From positions 1 to 43,415 of the IMG/VR virus record IMGVR_UViG_3300008117_000132: 43,415 nt of DNA; one strand, written 5' to 3'. The notes below the pieces were generated by a model, which searched no databases, had not been told where the DNA came from, and was given only the letters and a program-made list of their open reading frames with translations. This document shows, in pieces, positions 15,328 through 22,701 of the stretch (its first letter is position 1; each line of letters opens with the position of its first letter). The DNA comes from a virus. A program made the position numbers and the translations under genes.

Positions 15328-15943
15328 TTTTCATTGTCAGTTTAGATGCGGTAATAACAGTCCAGCAATATGCAAATATCAATCACTAAGACTTGGACAT
15401 ATTGTTAAAGCTTCTTATTTATTTTGTAATAATAGTTGTCCTAAAAATATATATGAGGATGCACAGGAAGATGATAATTTTTTAAAAACATGTTTCAATA
15501 GACGATATGATATAAATTTTATTCAAGAAGTTATAGATAAATATAAAAAACAAACAACTATTACCATTCCCAAAATTTGGGATACTATCAATACTACACT
15601 AGTTCCGCTACTAAAAGATTACTCTTGGTTCAAAGATATAGGGCTCACAGGATCCATTATTGTTGATGGAGTAGAAAACCATAAAGATATAGATGTTGTT
15701 ATATATATCAATAATATCCATAGCTATACCGAATGGCACAATAACAATACGTTACCATCTCATATATCAGACTATAAAATTGATTATTACATTTATATTG
15801 ATCCTTACTGTCAGTTTTTTGTTTCTGTATGGCCTAACTCAAACAGTATTATCATAAATAAAACCTTTGAACATAATGTTAAAATTCCTGTTGGCTATAG
15901 TATTTCATATAATAATTTTAATTTTGAAAAATACCTTAATTAA
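15305..15943 (+). CDS. Predicted nucleotidyltransferase-fold protein with Cys-rich N-terminus
   Basis: A 212-residue protein. ATG 15305 is chosen because a near-perfect ribosome site (GGAGGAAAG, 15289-15297) precedes it; a TTG at 15287 is less likely. The N-terminal ~65 residues contain six Cys (11, 15, 23, 41, 45, 63) and may bind zinc. Around 114-134 the string LTGS...DIDVVIYI fits the polymerase-beta-type nucleotidyltransferase signature: GS at 116-117 followed by D128 and D130 as metal ligands. A third acidic residue could be D145-D160 region, not certain. Family examples transfer nucleotides to antibiotics, proteins (as in toxin-antitoxin pairs) or RNA. Target here is unknown. It is odd to find such an enzyme embedded among virion proteins. 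Confidence 0.6.
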   Translation: MQQSPQFNFHCQFRCGNNSPAICKYQSLRLGHIVKASYLFCNNSCPKNIYEDAQEDDNFLKTCFNRRYDINFIQEVIDKYKKQTTITIPKIWDTINTTLVPLLKDYSWFKDIGLTGSIIVDGVENHKDIDVVIYINNIHSYTEWHNNNTLPSHISDYKIDYYIYIDPYCQFFVSVWPNSNSIIINKTFEHNVKIPVGYSISYNNFNFEKYLN

Positions 15944-15958
15944 TTTCAGGAAATAATA

Positions 15959-17911
15959 ATGTCTATTTTTTCTATTAATAGCTCAATAAACACCAATCAT
16001 CAAAATTATAATGCATACTATAATAGATTTGATAATATTGGAAGTACCGGTGTCATACCATTAAATAAAGTAAATATTAGGTATAATAAAACACTGTTTG
16101 ATGATAATGCTAAAAATATTTATAATAGTACTTTTACCATTGATAATAGTAGAAGATCCATTAGCACAGACCTTACTGCCACTTCTATAAGAGAATTTAA
16201 GTATAATATACTACAAAATTTATTTGAGCCAGGATATCCTCAAAATTCTCAATATAATTTATGTGACCAAAATATATCTACTACTTTTGCTATTAATGGA
16301 AATACTCATTTTAGCTCCAATCTCAAATCAGGAACAAGTTACCCAAATAACCACTATATAACAATAATAGAAGATCAGAATAATTATAATTTCTTTAATT
16401 GCAAGCCACTATTAAATACATATGTTTCCGATCAGATTAGAGCTTTAACTGCTAATAAAGATAGTAAATCTAGATATTTTGATGGTATTCAACAAAATGG
16501 TTTATATGGTCTTGATTTATTTTTAGATTTTTACCAAAATAATGTTAATAGTGGACTTGATGATGATTCAGAAAGAACCAAAAATTTTGTTAGAAATCCT
16601 AATTGTTGGGCTTATGATATTGATTTAACTTGCTGTTCGCCATGGAATATGCATCCCACATTAAGATTACCTGGAGGATATTTAACAACTACCAGTAATC
16701 ATACTGCTGGAACTCTTATTAGCCCTAGGCATGTTATATTCTGTAAACATGCTGATTTTTATCCACCCATAGGTAGTGATATTAGATTTATTACAAAAGA
16801 TAATCAAACTATAACAAGAAATATTACTAATATTATTAAAGTACAACCTATTTCTGGTAATGGGGCTACCGATTATGCTATAGGATTATTGGACAGCGAT
16901 GTTCCTGACTCTATCAGTTTTGCTAAAGTTTTACCAGATAATGCTTTTGAAAGAATGCAATTAGAATGGTTAACTCCTGGATTACCTGTTGGAAATATTA
17001 TAAATAAAATACATATTATACAATTAAATCAAGATAAAAGTGTAAGAATAAGTGGATTAGGCTTATGGTTTAATGTATGGTTCTATTTAACAAATTCTGG
17101 AGGCATAGATAATTCATTACAAGAATTTATTTTTAATATAAGACTATATGATTCTGGTAGTCCTAATTTTCTTGTAATAAATAATGAACCCATCCTCATA
17201 GGATTAGATTTGGGACCTAATAGAATACATCAACATAGACTAGATATTAATACAGTAATGAATCAATTAGGAGGAGGATACGAATTAACATCATACAATC
17301 TAGATAATTTTGCAGAATGTGTTGCCCCAAGTTTATCTTCGTCTCTACCACCAACGCCATACCCAACTCCTTCAGCAGCACCTCCACCACCACCAAATTA
17401 TCCCGCTATTTTATATGGTTGTGAAATTGTTAATAATAATGGAATTCCTGATACTTTTACCTTTAGATATGTTGGATCATATGTATGGTTAGATTCTGGA
17501 CGATATGCATATTTATACTATGATTCTAATGATAGTTTATGGAAAATTAATATTAATTATTTAGATTCTTATTATTCAGATGATATTTTTGGAATATGGA
17601 AAATTCTTTCAGACCAAGCTATTCCAGGATACAATATAGATGATCCTATTTCAGGATATATATCATCAAATAGTGATTGTTCTCAGTCATTGTCTACGCC
17701 AACACCAACACCAACGGTAACTTCTACTCCAACTTTAACTCCGACACCTACTTTAACAATTACTCCTACGCAAACGCCAACACCAAGTGCAACACCAGTA
17801 ACTCTGATTTCATTTACTAGAAGTAATGCTTATGCTGTGAGTTCAGATAATAATTGGGGCGTATTAAGAGGTGTTATAACAAACAATATTCCTAACTGGG
17901 GTCAATCATGA
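15959..17911 (+). CDS. N-module protein with trypsin-like serine protease domain
   Basis: A 650-residue protein with AGGAAA before ATG 15959. Residues ~1-145 are the third copy of the shared N-module (AYYNRF, TGVIP, IRYNKTLFD, LCDQN). Residues ~200-420 look like a chymotrypsin-fold protease: AGTLISPRHV with candidate H264 (in CKHAD rather than the usual AAHC), D305 in DYAIGLLD, and S399 in YDSGSP, the equivalent of GDSGGP. A Pro-rich linker (PTPYPTPS...PPPPP, ~460-475), a beta domain and a Thr/Pro stalk (~580-612) follow, ending in a short tail. It overlaps the subtilase gene by ATGA. Likely a virion-anchored protease. If any triad residue is misassigned it would be an inactive homolog. Confidence 0.75.
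   Translation: MSIFSINSSINTNHQNYNAYYNRFDNIGSTGVIPLNKVNIRYNKTLFDDNAKNIYNSTFTIDNSRRSISTDLTATSIREFKYNILQNLFEPGYPQNSQYNLCDQNISTTFAINGNTHFSSNLKSGTSYPNNHYITIIEDQNNYNFFNCKPLLNTYVSDQIRALTANKDSKSRYFDGIQQNGLYGLDLFLDFYQNNVNSGLDDDSERTKNFVRNPNCWAYDIDLTCCSPWNMHPTLRLPGGYLTTTSNHTAGTLISPRHVIFCKHADFYPPIGSDIRFITKDNQTITRNITNIIKVQPISGNGATDYAIGLLDSDVPDSISFAKVLPDNAFERMQLEWLTPGLPVGNIINKIHIIQLNQDKSVRISGLGLWFNVWFYLTNSGGIDNSLQEFIFNIRLYDSGSPNFLVINNEPILIGLDLGPNRIHQHRLDINTVMNQLGGGYELTSYNLDNFAECVAPSLSSSLPPTPYPTPSAAPPPPPNYPAILYGCEIVNNNGIPDTFTFRYVGSYVWLDSGRYAYLYYDSNDSLWKININYLDSYYSDDIFGIWKILSDQAIPGYNIDDPISGYISSNSDCSQSLSTPTPTPTVTSTPTLTPTPTLTITPTQTPTPSATPVTLISFTRSNAYAVSSDNNWGVLRGVITNNIPNWGQS
17696..17793 (+). repeat. Low-complexity Pro/Thr-coding repeat (stalk)
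   Basis: Thr-Pro units near the 3' end of the 15959 gene, the shortest of the three stalks. It lies immediately before the subtilase gene. Confidence 0.8.
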
Positions 17912-20463
17912 AAAAAAAATATTCTCTTGTATTAAAAAAGAATTGCAATAAAGAACAGTTTAAATCAGATTTATCTGGTATATCATCACTAGAGTTTATA
18001 CCTAATAGAGAATGTGATATTATTGATATTGTTGATTCTAGAGCACTATTTACTGAGTTAACAGATGAAGAAGTTAACACTTTAAAAAATGATCCAAGAG
18101 TTTATAGTATACAACAAACTATGCCATTAGGAAAACTAGAACCGGCAGTAATATTTCCGGTACAGAGTAGCGGAGTAGGACCAAAGCTACAACCAAAATT
18201 TTATCAAAATAAACAAAATCATACTAATATTAATGATACTGTATTTAATACTCAAGCTTTAACACAACAAGCCTACGTATCAAATCTCCCAGACGGTTCT
18301 GGTGTGGATGTTGTGATTGTTGATGGTATTATTTCTGGCAAATCATCACAAACTTTTTATTCTACAATATTATTTAGCAATACTGATATTCATCCAGAAT
18401 TTTTAGACTCAAATGGAAATTCTAGAGTAGAATTAATCGATTGGAATACCTATGTTAACGAGCCATCTTCATATCCATATCAGTCTATTATAGAAAACGC
18501 AAATCCATCTGTTATGGATAATAATATTCACGGAACACACGTTGCAGGAACAGCTTGCGGCAAAACATTAGGATGGGCAAAAAATAGTACAATATTTAAT
18601 ATTTCTCCATACAATGGCCCACTTGCAGCAAATGAATTTAAATTTTTAACAGCAATTAAAAATTGGCATTTATCAAAAACAAATAATAGACCAACAGTTA
18701 CTAATCATAGTTATGCCTTCCGTCTTCCTGTGTTTGATACTAGATATATTAATAAAATTACAAAAGATGGAATAGAATATATTGCTCCTAGAGAAACAGA
18801 AAGGGCAATAGTAGAAGTCTCATCTATAACTCAAAGCGGTCAAATGGAATCTTTCAATATTATTAATTCTGGTAATGGATATACCAACAGACCAGATATA
18901 TCATTTAATGGTGGTGGCGGAGATGAAGCAACATTAACCATGGCTAGTGGCACTATAAAAGAAATAGTAATAACAAATATTGGATCGGGATATAATCCTA
19001 GTAGTCCACCAAATATGCTATTTTCTTCGTCGCCAGCTGGTCTAACAGCATCAGGAGTATGTTCTGTTAATGAGAGTGGACAAATTGACGGCATTAATAT
19101 GATAGAGTGGGGTAGTGGATATGATAATCCTCCTAGTATAACATTTGATGATCCAATTTCTGGAACAACAGCAACAGCCACAACAACTATTGGTTCTAAT
19201 TTTGTAAAATCCATTAATATTATAAATAGCGCTCCCGCATTGTTAAGAGCGACTATATCACTTTTGTATGATCCTCCATCTATGATAATTAGTGACGGAG
19301 GCTGTATAAAAGAAGCATTATGGAAATTATCAGAAGAAGGTAATTTGATATTTAAAAATCAACTTATTATAGTTGATGGATTATATAAAATAGCTACAAA
19401 AAAAACAATAATCAATGAAACAAGTTTTAAATATACATTATTGGGAGGGGAATATAACTCTATTCCAAATGTTTCATTTAGATATTGGAGTAGTGGAGGG
19501 CTTATAGCAGGACCACAAGCCAGGGCTGTTATAAATAATGAAGGTAAAATTTCTGAAATAATACCATACTGGATATTAGATCCATCATATAGTGTTGAAG
19601 GTGCTGGATGGTTTACTTCTATTCCTCAAGTTTACATAACAAATGGTGGAGGATTTAGTGAGCAAACATTAGAAGATTTTGAAATGGTATTGTCAACAGA
19701 TATATCTTCCATTGGTTTATTTTATCCTACTTATATTTGGATTAATAATGCAAGAAATATCATTATGGATTCAATTATAGAAGATCTTATCGAAGCTAAT
19801 ATTATAGTTGTTGGAGCAGCCGGTAATTTTAGTTGGAATATAAAAAGACCAGGTTCTAGCGGATATGATACTACGCTTGAAGTTAATTATTGTAATAATT
19901 TAAAAGATAATCCTTCAATACCATATGAAGATAATATTGATAATTTTTTACAATATCCTACTTTTAATCTACCTTGGGGCGATAATATATATGACACATT
20001 ACCATTACAAGGGTCAAGTCCAACAGCAGCTAGCGGAGTAATATGTGTTGGATCTATGTCCACTTCATGTTGTCCAGAAATAAAATCTGATTTTAGTAAT
20101 ACAGGAGAGAGAATAGATATATATGCAGCAGGAAGCAATATCCCTTCAGCTTTAGTATTTAATAATACCGATTGGTATCACCTAAGTAACAAGCTATATG
20201 AAGCTGCAGACTATCCAACCGATAATAGATTTGGCATTATCAAGCTTAATGGAACTAGTATGGCTAGTCCACAAGTTTGTGGAGCAATAGCAAGTTATTT
20301 AACAGAAGGTAACGTAGCGAGATCAGAAAATATAGTAGAGCAAGTTAGACAATGGATTAGTGATAATGGAATACCAGCATTATCCGGCTTGGCTTTCCCA
20401 TATAATCTTTCTAATGGAACAAATAAAATTTTACATTTTCCTAATATAACAGTGCGATACTGA
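17908..20463 (+). CDS. Subtilisin-like serine protease with large insertion
   Basis: An 851-residue S8-type protease starting by ATGA overlap. The N-terminal ~90 residues look like an I9-type propeptide (LTDEEVNTLKNDPRVYSIQ). The triad is D139 (VIVDG), H208 (IHGTHVAGT) and S784 (NGTSMASP), with oxyanion N640 (GAAGN). The H-S gap of 576 residues is far larger than in ordinary subtilisins. Residues ~310-540 form an insertion with repeated GxGY-x-x-x-P-x-[IM]-x-F units (NGYTNRP, GSGYNPSSPP, GSGYDNPP, and a weaker GGEYNSIP), a repeat type met in phage structural proteins. Transcription from this gene meets the hairpin at 20475. Likely a virion-borne protease matured by removal of its propeptide. 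Confidence 0.85.
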   Translation: MKKKYSLVLKKNCNKEQFKSDLSGISSLEFIPNRECDIIDIVDSRALFTELTDEEVNTLKNDPRVYSIQQTMPLGKLEPAVIFPVQSSGVGPKLQPKFYQNKQNHTNINDTVFNTQALTQQAYVSNLPDGSGVDVVIVDGIISGKSSQTFYSTILFSNTDIHPEFLDSNGNSRVELIDWNTYVNEPSSYPYQSIIENANPSVMDNNIHGTHVAGTACGKTLGWAKNSTIFNISPYNGPLAANEFKFLTAIKNWHLSKTNNRPTVTNHSYAFRLPVFDTRYINKITKDGIEYIAPRETERAIVEVSSITQSGQMESFNIINSGNGYTNRPDISFNGGGGDEATLTMASGTIKEIVITNIGSGYNPSSPPNMLFSSSPAGLTASGVCSVNESGQIDGINMIEWGSGYDNPPSITFDDPISGTTATATTTIGSNFVKSINIINSAPALLRATISLLYDPPSMIISDGGCIKEALWKLSEEGNLIFKNQLIIVDGLYKIATKKTIINETSFKYTLLGGEYNSIPNVSFRYWSSGGLIAGPQARAVINNEGKISEIIPYWILDPSYSVEGAGWFTSIPQVYITNGGGFSEQTLEDFEMVLSTDISSIGLFYPTYIWINNARNIIMDSIIEDLIEANIIVVGAAGNFSWNIKRPGSSGYDTTLEVNYCNNLKDNPSIPYEDNIDNFLQYPTFNLPWGDNIYDTLPLQGSSPTAASGVICVGSMSTSCCPEIKSDFSNTGERIDIYAAGSNIPSALVFNNTDWYHLSNKLYEAADYPTDNRFGIIKLNGTSMASPQVCGAIASYLTEGNVARSENIVEQVRQWISDNGIPALSGLAFPYNLSNGTNKILHFPNITVRY

Positions 20464-20468
20464 CAGTA

Positions 20469-20503
20469 TAAAAAAAGCGAACACCCTAAAAGAGTATTCG
20501 CTT
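20469..20503 (-). terminator. Intrinsic terminator, leftward (possibly bidirectional)
   Basis: The arms AAGCGAA and TTCGCTT (20475-20481 and 20497-20503) form a hairpin, extended by AC/GT pairs. On the minus strand the hairpin runs straight into a T-run (20469-20474), ending the leftward unit. On the plus strand only a weak T tract follows, so it may partly stop the subtilase transcript. Confidence 0.75.
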
Positions 20504-20529
20504 AGTTTAAACAATCATAATAGATTATT

Positions 20530-20838
20530 TTAATAGTTTATCCAATTATTATATCCATAAGGATAATAGATATCATATCTATCAATAGGATAAACAACCT
20601 GAGTACCATAATAAACAGTAATTGGCCTATATTGTATTGTATTTTCTACAACTGGTACCATTCTCACATTTTGGGTTACTATTGGACTATAATAATGCCC
20701 ATAATAGTTATAGTATGTTGGATGACCACTATATACAACTACTGGTTGTGGAATAACCTGATACTGTTGGGCTGGCTTATGACACCAGTTGGCACCACAG
20801 CAACACAACAATAACATCAGTATCGAAATGTATTTCAT
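20530..20838 (-). CDS. Tyr-rich small exported protein or lipoprotein
   Basis: A 102-residue protein. It begins MKYISILMLLLCCCGANWC, a short basic start plus hydrophobic core followed by Cys, as in a lipoprotein or secretion signal, although the residues before Cys do not match a textbook lipobox. The mature part contains 19 Tyr in all, in clusters such as YYNYYGHYY and YYPYGY, with many Pro and Val. Its ATG overlaps the upstream gene's stop (ATGA) and it ends just before the leftward terminator, so it is the second gene of a two-gene leftward operon with a DNA-binding regulator. A cell-envelope role during infection, such as superinfection exclusion, is possible but not shown. Confidence 0.75.
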   Translation of the reverse strand: MKYISILMLLLCCCGANWCHKPAQQYQVIPQPVVVYSGHPTYYNYYGHYYSPIVTQNVRMVPVVENTIQYRPITVYYGTQVVYPIDRYDIYYPYGYNNWINY

Positions 20839-21071
20839 GCTTCTACCACATCATTAGATACTGGTGTTACATTATTTGATATGATTTTCTTTGGGCGACC
20901 CCTACTCTTTTTGAGAGATAGTTTGCGTCTTTGGCGACGAACCATAGCAGTACTAATATTCTGTCCTGTCATTTGGCTCAACTTTGATGCCAATGCCTCA
21001 TCACATAGAATACCATGGTTGTTTTGAATAAAATCTAATTCTGCATTTGACCATTTTTTATAATTAGCCAT
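20835..21071 (-). CDS. Myb/HTH plus AT-hook DNA-binding protein
   Basis: A 78-residue basic protein starting MANYKKWSNAEL. I prefer ATG 21071 (AAAAGGAAC upstream) over the in-frame ATG at 21107, which has no ribosome site and lies close to the operator. Residues ~5-50 look like a Myb/SANT-like or homeodomain-like helix-turn-helix (WSNAELDFI, then RRQRRKL in the recognition helix). Residues 56-62 contain RGRPKK, an AT-hook core that binds the minor groove of AT-rich DNA. It is transcribed divergently from the sigma-like factor operon, and an inverted repeat lies between them, so autoregulation and control of the operon is a reasonable inference. Confidence 0.75.
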   Translation of the reverse strand: MANYKKWSNAELDFIQNNHGILCDEALASKLSQMTGQNISTAMVRRQRRKLSLKKSRGRPKKIISNNVTPVSNDVVEA

Positions 21072-21108
21072 AAATCTGTTCCTTTTATGTATATTGACTA
21101 AAAACATA

Positions 21109-21133
21109 TCAACCTTATTATACTAAAGGTTGA
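21109..21133. promoter_or_regulatory. Inverted-repeat operator in divergent promoter region
   Basis: TCAACCTT (21109-21116) and AAGGTTGA (21126-21133) are perfect 8-bp inverted arms around 9 bases. A -10-like TATACT (21119-21124) lies between the arms, with TTGACT at 21094-21099 as a poor-spacing -35 (19 bp). On the other strand TATAAT also falls in the same space. A dimeric repressor here would block both directions. Confidence 0.6.
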
Positions 21134-21156
21134 CAAGTTTCGTGCAAGGAGTTTTT

Positions 21157-21315
21157 ATGACAAAACAACAAATTAATCTTACCGATTCTGTTTTGGATAT
21201 CAAAGCATCTGGTTGTGATGTTTCTGATCGTGCTATTGCAGCAGACTTAAATTTACCAGAAGGCAAAACCATAGCAGAACTATTAAATGAACAAAAAGAA
21301 AAAAACAGACAATAA
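21157..21315 (+). CDS. Small HTH-like protein (52 aa)
   Basis: A 52-residue protein with AAGGAG placed 5 nt before ATG 21157. An in-frame TTG at 21130 lies within the operator arm and is unlikely. The sequence VSDRAIAADLNLPEGKTIAELL resembles a helix-turn-helix core of the kind that opens small regulators and terminase small subunits, but it is too short to assign. It heads the rightward operon and overlaps the sigma-like gene by 29 nt. Probably a small regulatory or accessory protein. Confidence 0.6.
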   Translation: MTKQQINLTDSVLDIKASGCDVSDRAIAADLNLPEGKTIAELLNEQKEKNRQ

Positions 21316-21925
21316 AGTTTCAGAAGAAGATTTTTTAAGAGTACTAGAGAATATAGGCAAAAGATTAGCTCATAAATTTCGTTTTGGCTATCACGATATA
21401 GAAGATATGAAGCAGCAGGCAGCTATTTTTGCTCTAGAAGGCTTAGAAAAATATGATAATAAAAGACCATTAGAGAATTTCTTATGGACACACGTAAGAA
21501 ATAGATTGTTTAATTATAAACGTAATAATTATCAACGACCAGATATTCCTTGTTTATCATGTCCTCTATATGATCCTAACTATAAAAACTCAAAAAATCA
21601 ATGTTCTAAATATGCAAATAAAGATGATTGTGAATTGTATTCTACATGGGCGTCTCGCAATATTGCCAAAAAAAATATTATGCAACCATCATATATAGAA
21701 TATGATATTAGTAATAATAAAAATTTTGATTCTAAGATGCAAAATCATGAGATTATCAAACTATTAGATGAAAATATAGAGCCAGAATTCAGAGAAAGTT
21801 ATTTAAGACTTAAGCATGGTGAGAAAATTCCTAAACAACAGCTTAAAAAATTACAAAGCCATATAGAATTGATTATAGGAGAAGATAAATGTCAGGAAAT
21901 ATTCCCAAAAAACGAGGACAATTAA
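21287..21925 (+). CDS. Phage sigma-like factor (late transcription)
   Basis: A 212-residue protein whose residues ~25-85 match sigma70 region 2: RLAHKFRFGYHDIEDMKQQAA (helix ending in Gln-rich core recognition), ALEGLEKYD, and FLWTHVRNRLFNYKRN, which includes the -10 recognition and melting helix. No region 4 helix-turn-helix is evident, as in T4 gp55-type late sigma factors. After region 2 come C89, C92, C106 and C115, which could bind zinc. It would bind host core RNA polymerase and direct it to phage late promoters, for which the GTGTATAAT motif in this window is a candidate. Start ATG 21287 lies inside the upstream gene with only a weak ribosome site, implying coupled translation. Confidence 0.75.
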   Translation: MNKKKKTDNKVSEEDFLRVLENIGKRLAHKFRFGYHDIEDMKQQAAIFALEGLEKYDNKRPLENFLWTHVRNRLFNYKRNNYQRPDIPCLSCPLYDPNYKNSKNQCSKYANKDDCELYSTWASRNIAKKNIMQPSYIEYDISNNKNFDSKMQNHEIIKLLDENIEPEFRESYLRLKHGEKIPKQQLKKLQSHIELIIGEDKCQEIFPKNEDN

Positions 21926-22701
21926 GTCTTGAAGAAGAAAAGTTTATTAGAGAGAATATTATAGTTCTATCCGTTGAGGAAATAGCAGAAAATTTAAACA
22001 GAAATCCTGAGCCTATAAAAAGATATATCAAAGAAAATAATATAACTGCTAGCGAAAATGCTAAGGATCTTGAACTTTTAAAAAGAAAATTACATACTAA
22101 AACCTTTTGGCATGAAATTACTAGACAGTTTGATAGTGATACCGGAGAACTAGCATACTTTGAGGATACCTGGATAGGATTAATTCAACAGTTTAGAGAG
22201 GATGTTTTACCAGCAGAAGAACTACAAATTAAACAATTTATTACCATAGATATTCTTATTAATCGTAGTATGAAGGAGAGAAAAAGACATATTGCAGAAA
22301 CAGACAAATTACAACAGCTTGTAGATAAAGAATATGAAAAACCAGAAGATCAAAGAGATATACCTAAATTGGCTAATCTGGAAACACAATTAAGTTTCGC
22401 TCGTAATAGTATTGCTAATTATACAAATGAATATACTAAACTACTTAATGAGCAACAAAAAATTAGTAAAGATTTAAAAGCAACCAGAGAGCAAAGAATC
22501 AAAAGAATAGAAGATGGTAAAAGTTCTTGGATAGGATTAATACGTATGTTAGAAGACGAAACCATAAGAGAAAAAGAAGGTAGAGAAATGGAGATTCTCG
22601 CCATCGCAACAGAAAAAAATAAAAATAAACTACAAGAATATCATCAATATCAAGATGGTATAATAGATCAACCATTTTTAACACCAGATAGCATACAATG
22701 A
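21889..22701 (+). CDS. HTH and coiled-coil protein, candidate terminase small subunit
   Basis: A 270-residue, highly charged protein. AGGAGAAG stands before ATG 21889, which lies 37 nt inside the sigma-like gene. Residues ~13-50 form a helix-turn-helix (LSVEEIAENLNRNPEPIKRYI). Residues ~125-250 are mostly alpha-helical with long coiled-coil-like charge patterns (MKERKRHIAETDKLQQLVDKE, TKLLNEQQKISKDLKATREQR). HTH plus coiled coil is the usual plan of small terminase subunits, which recognise packaging sites and stimulate the motor, and the large subunit lies ~2.3 kb downstream. No sequence signature fixes the assignment, and a scaffold or other DNA-binding role is possible. It ends by ATGA overlap with the dehydratase gene. 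Confidence 0.5.
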   Translation: MSGNIPKKRGQLSLEEEKFIRENIIVLSVEEIAENLNRNPEPIKRYIKENNITASENAKDLELLKRKLHTKTFWHEITRQFDSDTGELAYFEDTWIGLIQQFREDVLPAEELQIKQFITIDILINRSMKERKRHIAETDKLQQLVDKEYEKPEDQRDIPKLANLETQLSFARNSIANYTNEYTKLLNEQQKISKDLKATREQRIKRIEDGKSSWIGLIRMLEDETIREKEGREMEILAIATEKNKNKLQEYHQYQDGIIDQPFLTPDSIQ

